This document shows positions 17,714-23,560 of a stretch of DNA of 23,560 nt, in pieces. The position numbers and the translations under genes are program-made. Positions within the stretch are counted from its first letter, which is position 1; the number at the start of each line of letters is the position of its first letter. The DNA lies in assembly GCA_014381485.1 (NCBI GenBank), contig JACNLN010000202.1, forward strand, positions 1 through 23,560, written 5' to 3'. Below the pieces are notes generated by a model, which searched no databases, was not told where the DNA came from, and was given only the letters and a program-made list of their open reading frames with translations. This DNA comes from Fidelibacterota bacterium (GTDB lineage: Bacteria; Fidelibacterota; Marinisomatia; Marinisomatales; CAZVFT01).

Positions 17714-18919
17714 TTATTCGATAGTCACATTCAATAAGGTTGTTTTCTTTTCAGCTATTTCACCAAGGAGCTGCAGTACCGCATCCAATGGTACGTTAAC
17801 GCCATTAATTATGTAATCTCCTGTAGGTGTAAAACCAACCAGTGAACCATTACTTCCAAAATAGGAGTTAAATTTCTCCTCACCAAGAACATCTCTCAGT
17901 TGTTGTAATACAGGATGGAACGTTTCGTACTTAATTTCCTCCTTAACAAAATATTCTGCAATTTTAAATGCCCAAATTGGACTCATATATGTATTAATCC
18001 CCTCCGTAGTCGGAAGATCTTTTCTGATCTGCCAAACATAAATTTTACCAAATTCCAGATCAATGGTACCGTCTGCTGGATATGGAAATGTCGTAGTCAC
18101 ACCAACCGGTTCCCATCCCTGGGTCTGGTCTATTGGGAGTGTCGTAACATCCTCAATTGCTTCATCCAGTGACGTATGGTCACTGGGTATAAATTTTGCG
18201 ACTCGAATAAACGACTCGCAATTAGAGCATGGTTCTGTTTCCCATTGAAATACTGGATAGGTAGTATAAACAAGATTAGCACTGGTATCTTCAAGTGCTC
18301 CTCCAGGAGAAATGAGATTGAGAGACGTAGGAGATGTTACAATTATTTTTTCAGTCTCCATATCCGTTTCCGATAGAGAAGATGGAGTGTTTCCTGTCTG
18401 TATCTCAATCCTAAACGTATATTCTCCATCGGGTAATTTCCCACGTGCAATCACAGAATTCAGCAAATTTTCATATTCTGAAATATTAAGTTGATCAATA
18501 ATATGTACTCCTATCTGTACTTCATTTCCATCAATATCATAAATTGCTGTAGTTTCAGTAGTCAAGTCACGATTATCAATCAGTATATCATTAAACAGTA
18601 GGAAAGGATTGGTATTTATTTTCAATACTGTTGTTTCATTAGAAATTCCAAGGGATGGCGACTTTATAGTCATTTCAAACTCAATTTTGACAAAAACTCC
18701 ATTTACTCCATAGTCACCAGATTCCTCAGCTAACCGAAATCGGAATAGCAACACATCAGTAGTACCAGTAGTCAGATCGATACTACTCACGTAGTAGGTT
18801 ACATAAGAAACAAAGCCTGGTTCAGGTAGCAACTTCACAGATTGACTATAAGAAATAACAGGTATAATTAATACCAGTAAAACTATTTTTTGAATTATAG
18901 ACCTGATAACTAACACCAA
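17714..18919 (-). CDS. Secreted protein of unknown function, beta-rich
   Basis: I do not recognise this 401-residue protein. It begins with a signal peptide (QKIVLLVLIIPVISYSQS). The first half is beta-rich (LLFRFRLAEESGDYGVNGVFVKIEFEMTI; DGEYTFRIEIQTG). Residues about 200-310 resemble an Ig/fibronectin-like module with TYPVFQWETEPCSNCESFIRVAKF, and the CSNC pair may form a disulfide or bind metal. The tail ends in a short helical segment. No ATG is available at the start: the frame opens with TTG (18917-18919), and GTG at 18914-18916 lies 8 bases after an AGGA, so the GTG may be the real start. It is first in the cluster with FecR, barrel and cyclase genes. Confidence 0.72.
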   Translation of the reverse strand: MVLVIRSIIQKIVLLVLIIPVISYSQSVKLLPEPGFVSYVTYYVSSIDLTTGTTDVLLFRFRLAEESGDYGVNGVFVKIEFEMTIKSPSLGISNETTVLKINTNPFLLFNDILIDNRDLTTETTAIYDIDGNEVQIGVHIIDQLNISEYENLLNSVIARGKLPDGEYTFRIEIQTGNTPSSLSETDMETEKIIVTSPTSLNLISPGGALEDTSANLVYTTYPVFQWETEPCSNCESFIRVAKFIPSDHTSLDEAIEDVTTLPIDQTQGWEPVGVTTTFPYPADGTIDLEFGKIYVWQIRKDLPTTEGINTYMSPIWAFKIAEYFVKEEIKYETFHPVLQQLRDVLGEEKFNSYFGSNGSLVGFTPTGDYIINGVNVPLDAVLQLLGEIAEKKTTLLNVTIE

Positions 18920-19326
18920 ATAATTCCTAATTGAAAATTAATAATCTAATCCGATTAATAGTGATGTTATTCACACTATGAAATCGAATTAATATAAGTT
19001 CAAATGAAATTTAGGAGTCTTTGCAGGGGATGTCAATTTAAATCAATAAAACAATAAAGACTTTTTGAGAGCCAATTTAGTAGGACTAATAAAAATTACT
19101 GGTAACGAATTATACTTCTACCTATTATTGTTCATCAATTTTGATATAAACTATTTACCAGAACCACTCTTCAATTTTATAACTTTACCAAAAAATAAAT
19201 AAGCCTTCTTAATATATGGTTAGTGGGTTTCTAATAGCTCCCTGAAAATATTTACACTTTTATCAGCCATTTGGCGGACAGTATCACTAGTCAAATATCA
19301 CAAACAAAAAAAATCGTAAAAAAAGA
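18920..19326. other. Intergenic region, about 400 bp, no gene
   Basis: This lies between the 5S terminator and the secreted-protein gene. It is very A+T-rich with no credible ORF on either strand. Apart from the promoter-like pair at 19036-19008 and the T-rich tail of the rRNA terminator at its right end, nothing is seen in it. Confidence 0.6.
19008..19036 (-). promoter_or_regulatory. Putative promoter for the secreted protein-FecR-barrel cluster
   Basis: On the minus strand TTGACA (19036-19031) is followed after exactly 17 bases by TAAATT (19013-19008), a perfect -35 and a 4/6 -10. The same spot reads TAAATTTC, one mismatch from the Bacteroidota -7 element TAnnTTTG. Transcription would start near 19000, giving a leader of about 80 bases before the gene at 18919. 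Confidence 0.45.
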
Positions 19327-19355
19327 AATCCCCAGACTAAAATAGTCTGAGGATT
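19327..19355 (-). terminator. Rho-independent terminator of the rRNA operon
   Basis: AATCCCCAGACTA (19327-19339) and TAGTCTGAGGATT (19343-19355) pair as a 13-bp stem with one G.U in the minus-strand RNA and a 3-base loop. On the minus strand the hairpin is followed by UCUUUUUUU and then another U8 run. It begins 11 bases past the 3' end of 5S, as expected for the end of the operon. Confidence 0.93.
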
Positions 19356-19365
19356 CCAATAGTTC

Positions 19366-19479
19366 CCGGCGACGACTTACTCTCCCACCCCGTCACCAAG
19401 GCAGTACCATCAGCGCTGTGGGGCTTAACTTCCGAGTTCGGAATGAGATCGGGTGTGTCCCCCACGCTATTGTCACCGA
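19366..19479 (-). rRNA. rrf: 5S ribosomal RNA
   Basis: About 114 nt. The minus strand contains the universal 5S core CCGATCTCATTCCGAACTCG, then GAAGTTAAGCC and the 3' GGTGACGGGGTGGGAGAGTA. Terminal bases CGGTGAC...GTCGCCG form helix 1. It follows 23S by about 50 bp and is followed by the terminator. Ends are estimated from the helix and may be off by a few bases. Confidence 0.95.
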
Positions 19480-19630
19480 AAAAAATTTATGGTTAACGGT
19501 CATCGGAATTTATCCCAGAATAGAAGAAAAATTGATAAAGCCTGACGGCTGATTAGTACCACTCAGCTAAATACATTACTGTATGTACACTTGTGGCCTA
19601 TCGACCCCGTAGTCTACGGGGAGCCTTCAC

Positions 19631-19650
19631 TCCCCCGACAAGTCGGGGGA
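19631..19650. repeat. Palindromic element in 23S, near the 3' end
   Basis: TCCCCCGACAAGTCGGGGGA: nine-base arms, exact complements, around a central AA. It sits in the variable helix near the 23S 3' end where E. coli has a shorter unrelated stem. It shares the CCCGA...TCGGG core with the other copies in this operon. A second unrelated compact hairpin, CCCCGTA-GTC-TACGGGG, lies just beside it at 19605-19621. Confidence 0.75.
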
Positions 19651-19873
19651 AGGGAAATCTTATCTTGGGAAGGGCTTCACGCTTATATGCTTTCAGCGTT
19701 TATCCCTGCCGGACGTAGCTACCCAGCAGTGCCCCTGATGGGACAACTGGTACACCAGAGGTTCGTCCGTTCCGGTCCTCTCGTACTAGGAACAGCATCC
19801 CTCAAATTTCCTACGCCCACGGCGGATAGAGACCGAACTGTCTTACGACGTTCTAAACCCAGCTCACGTACCA

Positions 19874-19952
<79 letters not shown>

Positions 19953-19983
19953 GCCTCGTCGATATGAGCTCTCGGAGGCGATG

Positions 19984-20014
<31 letters not shown>

Positions 20015-20457
20015 ATGAGTGATGGCCCTTCCATTCGGAACCACCAGATCACTAAGCCCTGCTTTCGCACCTGCTTGCCCCGTCGGGCTTGCAGTCAAGC
20101 TCCCTTATACCTTTGCGCTCTTCGCACGATTACCAACCGTGCTGAGGGAACCTTTGGGCTCCTCCGTTACTGTTTAGGAGGAGACCGCCCCAGTCAAACT
20201 ACCCACCAGACAATGTCTCCCCCCCTGATTCAAGGGTAGGGATTAGAATCTCAGCAATATAAGGGTGGTATTTCAAGGATGGCTCCACTCCGACTGGCGC
20301 CGGGGTTTCACTGCCTCCCACCTATCCTACACATACAGAACCAAGACCCAATGCCAAGCTGTAGTAAAGGTTCACGGGGTCTTTTCGTCCTGCCGCGGGT
20401 AGCCGGCATCTTCACCGACACTACAATTTCACTGAGCTTCCGGTAGAGACAGTACTC

Positions 20458-20555
<98 letters not shown>

Positions 20556-20567
20556 TTTCAGAGCTTC

Positions 20568-20587
20568 TCCCCCGACAAGTCGGGAGA
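20568..20587. repeat. Palindromic element in 23S, helix 68 tip
   Basis: TCCCCCGACAAGTCGGGAGA: the inner 14 bases CCCGACAAGTCGGG are a perfect palindrome and the outer arms pair with one C bulge. It occupies the place of the short GCGCAAGC hairpin at the tip of helix 68 in E. coli, lengthening that helix. Its centre is identical to the copy at 19631. Confidence 0.75.
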
Positions 20588-21276
20588 TAACCCCTCCTCT
20601 TAACCTTCCGGCACCGGGCAGGTGTCAGTCCCTATATATCGTCTTACAACTTAGCAGAGACCTGTGTTTTTAGTAAACAGTCGCCCGAGTCTGTTCGCTG
20701 CGGCCCCTTTCTGCTCAACTTGTAACAGTTTTACCTACTCGGGGCACCCCTTCTTCCGAAGTTACGGGGTTAATTTGCCTAGTTCCTTTACCGGAATTCA
20801 CTCAAACACCTTAGAATACTCATCCCGCCTACCTGTGTCGGTTTGTGGTACGGGCACCCTACAATCTCACTTAGAGGCTTTTCTCGGCAGCATGATTAGG
20901 GTCAGTTTATGTCCTAGGGACTCCTATTTGTGTCTCGAGGTTAATGTTCGGCGGATTTACCTACCAGAACCCTCTACACACTTAAACCCGGACGATCAAA
21001 ACCGGGCTGACCTTTCACTTCTGCGTCCCCCCATCGTTCAAACAATCATAAGGTGGTACAGGAATATTAAACCTGTTGTCCATCGCCTACGCCCTTCGGC
21101 CTCGGCTTAGGTCCCGACTAACCCTGAGCAGAGTTACTTTACTCAGGAAACCTTAGGCTTTCGGTGTTCCGGAATTTCACCGGGATTATCGCTACTCATG
21201 CCAGCATTCTCACTTCCATCTCCTCCATCCCGCCTCCCGGCTGGGACTTCACAGGTTAATGGAACGCTCCCCTACC

Positions 21277-21296
21277 TCCCCCGATAAATCGGGGGA
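21277..21296. repeat. Palindromic element in 23S, central region
   Basis: TCCCCCGATAAATCGGGGGA: exact nine-base arms around AA. It stands where E. coli has a longer, different stem just before GGTAGGGGAGCG, again a variable helix. It differs from the 19631 copy only in the central GACAAGTC versus GATAAATC, with matching changes on both sides, so pairing is kept. Confidence 0.75.
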
Positions 21297-21840
21297 CCAG
21301 AGTTTCGGTATTGGGTTTGAGTCCCGGGGATTGTTGGCGCAGGACCCCTTAACTAGTGAGCTGTTACGCTTTCTTTAAAGGATGGCTGCCTCTAAGCCAA
21401 CCTCCTAGCTGTCTGTGCGATCCCACATCCTTTATCACTTAACCCAAATTTAGGGACCTTAACTGCTGGTCTGGGTTGTTTCCCTCTCGGCTACGGAGCT
21501 TATCCCCCATAGCCTCACTGCCACGGAATATTACTCTGGTATTCGGAGTTTAGTTGGGTTTGGTAACCTTGTAGGGCCCCTAGTCCATCCAGTGCTCTAC
21601 CCCCAGAGCATTACCATGACGCTACCCCTAAAGGTATTTCGGGGAGAACCAGATATCGCCGGGTTTGATTGGCCTTTCACCCCTAGCCACAGCTCATCCC
21701 CCAGGTTTTCAACCCTGGTGGGTTCGGTCCTCCACGACCTGTTACGGACGCTTCAACCTGGCCATAGCTAGATCACCCGGATTCGGGTCTGCCGCATATC
21801 ACTAAAACGCCCTATTCAGACTTGCTTTCGCTACGGCTCC

Positions 21841-21856
21841 TCCCGAAGTATCGGGA
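21841..21856. repeat. Palindromic element in 23S, 5' domain
   Basis: TCCCGAAGTATCGGGA: six-base arms TCCCGA and TCGGGA around AGTA. It lies between AAGGTTAA and GGAGCCG (minus strand), where E. coli has only the short CCGAATAGG. It has the same 16-base format as the copy in the damaged tRNA at 22819. Confidence 0.75.
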
Positions 21857-21983
21857 TTAACCTTGCGACATACGAGCAACTCGCTGGCTCATTATGCAAA
21901 AGGCACGCCGTCATCCGGCGGTTGCCGGATTCCGACCGCTTGTAGACATACGGTTTCAGGTTCTATTTCACTCTCCGTTAGGA

Positions 21984-22028
<45 letters not shown>

Positions 22029-22666
22029 ATGGGAGTATTTAGTCTTAGCAGATGGTCCTGCCAGATTCACACGGAATTTCACGTGTTCCGTGCTACTTGA
22101 GAATTGAATCCAGCGAGATCCTTAGTTTTCACTTACAGGACTATCACCTTCTACGGTTGATCTTTCCATATCATTCAGTTAACTAAGAATTTTTTGACTC
22201 GCTGAGCCAACTGCATCCAGCTCCAATTCAACCTCGCAACCCCTTGACCGCAACGCATGCAGACTTTAACACGATCAAGGTTTAGACTCTTTCCTGTTCG
22301 CTCGCCACTACTTAGGAAATCACTCTTGTTTTCTTTTCCTGGGGTTACTAAGATGTGTCAATTCACCCCGTTCGCTCAGCCCATCCTATATATTCAGATG
22401 GGTGTATCCCAGCATTACCCGGGATGGGTTGCCCCATTCGGATATCCCCGGATCTAAGGTTGTTTGCACCTCACCGAGGCTTATCGCAGCTTACCACGTC
22501 CTTCTTCGCCGCCATGTACCAAGGCATCCACCGTATGCCCTTAGTAGCTTTATCAAAACCTTTTGTATTCTAAGGACAAATGTCGATTTTGCCGTTAACC
22601 AATTGTCAAAAAGCATTCTTCATATATACCACCAAAGTTTACACTTCGTAGTAAACTGAAGAAATG

Positions 22667-22739
22667 TGGAGCTGACCGGGATCGAACCGACGACCTCCGC
22701 CGTGCAAAGGCGGCGCTCTCCCAGCTGAGCTACAGCCCC
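22667..22739 (-). tRNA. tRNA-Ala(UGC)
   Basis: 73 nt cloverleaf in the 16S-23S spacer. The acceptor stem GGGGCTG/CAGCTCC has the G3.U70 pair that identifies alanine tRNAs. The anticodon loop TTTGCAC gives anticodon TGC between the stem strands CCGCC and GGCGG, and the T arm is CGTCGGTTCGATCCCGGTC-like. CCA is not encoded. It is intact. Confidence 0.97.
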
Positions 22740-22818
22740 AATCATTCCGAATATTATTCGAGTCGCCGATACGTGAGAAAAAGCAAACTACCTAATTCCT
22801 TCATACTGGTGGGCCTGG

Positions 22819-22834
22819 TCCCGATACATCGGGA
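22819..22834. repeat. Palindromic element in tRNA-Ile copy (T arm)
   Basis: TCCCGATACATCGGGA on the plus strand: six-base arms around TACA (strictly, CCCGAT/ATCGGG pair as well). It replaces nine bases of the T loop and the T-stem 3' side relative to the intact tRNA-Ile. Confidence 0.75.
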
Positions 22835-22847
22835 GAACTTCCGACCT

Positions 22848-22866
22848 TCCCGACTATCTTTCGGGA
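22848..22866. repeat. Palindromic element in tRNA-Ile copy (anticodon arm)
   Basis: TCCCGACTATCTTTCGGGA on the plus strand: arms TCCCGA and TCGGGA around a seven-base loop. It replaces the anticodon stem-loop of the neighbouring tRNA-Ile; the loop keeps GAT in the centre of seven bases, as an anticodon would be, but lacks U33. Confidence 0.72.
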
Positions 22867-22913
22867 CGCTCTAACCACCTGAGCTTCAAGCCTCGCAAAC
22901 TTACAAAATACTG

Positions 22914-22987
<74 letters not shown>

Positions 22988-23036
22988 AGATTAATAATTC
23001 AGGTATGTACGAGGAACATCAACAAGATTCGACCTC

Positions 23037-23054
23037 ATCCACCAGTTGGTGGAT
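23037..23054. repeat. Palindrome in the 16S-tRNA-Ile spacer
   Basis: ATCCACCAGTTGGTGGAT: eight-base exact arms around GT, 8 bp from the 16S 3' end. It has the same geometry as the 23S palindromes (arms of 8-9, two-base centre) but a different sequence. It could be a processing stem or a member of a second palindrome family. Confidence 0.5.
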
Positions 23055-23062
23055 TACTCCCT

Positions 23063-23560
<498 letters not shown>

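Larger units (their letters stand above)
22807..22893 (-). pseudogene. Degenerate tRNA-Ile copy with palindromes replacing the anticodon and T arms
   Basis: On the minus strand this matches the neighbouring tRNA-Ile over the acceptor 5' strand, the whole D arm (GCTCAGGTGGTTAGAGCG), the variable loop plus T-stem 5' side (AGGTCGGAAGTTC) and the acceptor 3' strand (CAGGCCCA), and it ends with an encoded CCA. The 17-base anticodon arm is replaced by a 19-base hairpin, TCCCGA-AAGATAG-TCGGGA, in which GATA survives. The end of the T arm is replaced by TCCCGATGTATCGGGA. Position 1 is A facing C72, and universal U8 is A. It cannot form a normal T loop and is probably non-functional as a tRNA, although it is transcribed with the operon. 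Assembly error is the main alternative. Confidence 0.8.

Noticed and set aside
21913..21930. ATCCGGC-GGTT-GCCGGAT inverted repeat in 23S
   Set aside because: It corresponds in place to a normal long 23S helix also present in E. coli, so it is not an insertion.

Overview
The window (23,560 bp) is A+T-rich bacterial chromosome. Every convincing gene reads from the minus strand, including a ribosomal RNA operon that enters from the right edge. The best guess for the host is a member of the Fibrobacterota-Chlorobiota-Bacteroidota (FCB) superphylum, perhaps Candidatus Marinimicrobia or a relative. Three things point there: a PorX-type response regulator/PglZ protein, acidic 'NGNGKWDEGEPF' repeats of the kind I associate with Marinimicrobia-like genomes, and a 16S 3' end reading GGAATACCTCC, close to the Bacteroidota-type GGAACACCTCC. 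The placement is inferred and was not tested by any search.

In transcription order (right to left), 23560-19365 is an rRNA operon: 16S (3' part only), tRNA-Ile(GAU), a damaged second tRNA-Ile copy, tRNA-Ala(UGC), 23S, 5S and a strong intrinsic terminator at 19327-19355. The operon is studded with short palindromes of the form TCCC(CC)GA-N-TCGGG(GG)A. They sit at positions that look like helix tips in 23S, and they replace the anticodon and T arms of the damaged tRNA-Ile copy. This is the most unusual signal in the window.

18919-11385 is an envelope or signalling cluster: a secreted protein of unknown function, a FecR-domain protein, a 906-residue putative outer-membrane beta-barrel with N-terminal Ig-like regions, and a CHASE2 class III nucleotide cyclase. 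The cyclase carries an insert of four Asp/Gly-rich calcium-loop-like repeats. The first genes are nearly contiguous and follow a plausible promoter at about 19036-19008. Together they may form an extracytoplasmic sensing system that ends in cyclic-nucleotide synthesis.

10833-183 is dense housekeeping. porX-tsaE-tsaB (signalling plus tRNA t6A modification) overlap by a few bases. accD-surE-guaA (fatty-acid synthesis, nucleotide phosphatase, GMP synthesis) also overlap. glmS is followed by a TPR plus periplasmic-binding-protein lipoprotein-like gene (LpoA-like) and pgeF (multicopper polyphenol oxidase/YfiH family); these link amino-sugar supply and peptidoglycan metabolism. pgeF is odd because its reading frame is intact to full length but has no ATG/GTG/TTG near the expected start. 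The left edge (about 14-123) holds a structured inverted-repeat element resembling a REP/MITE.
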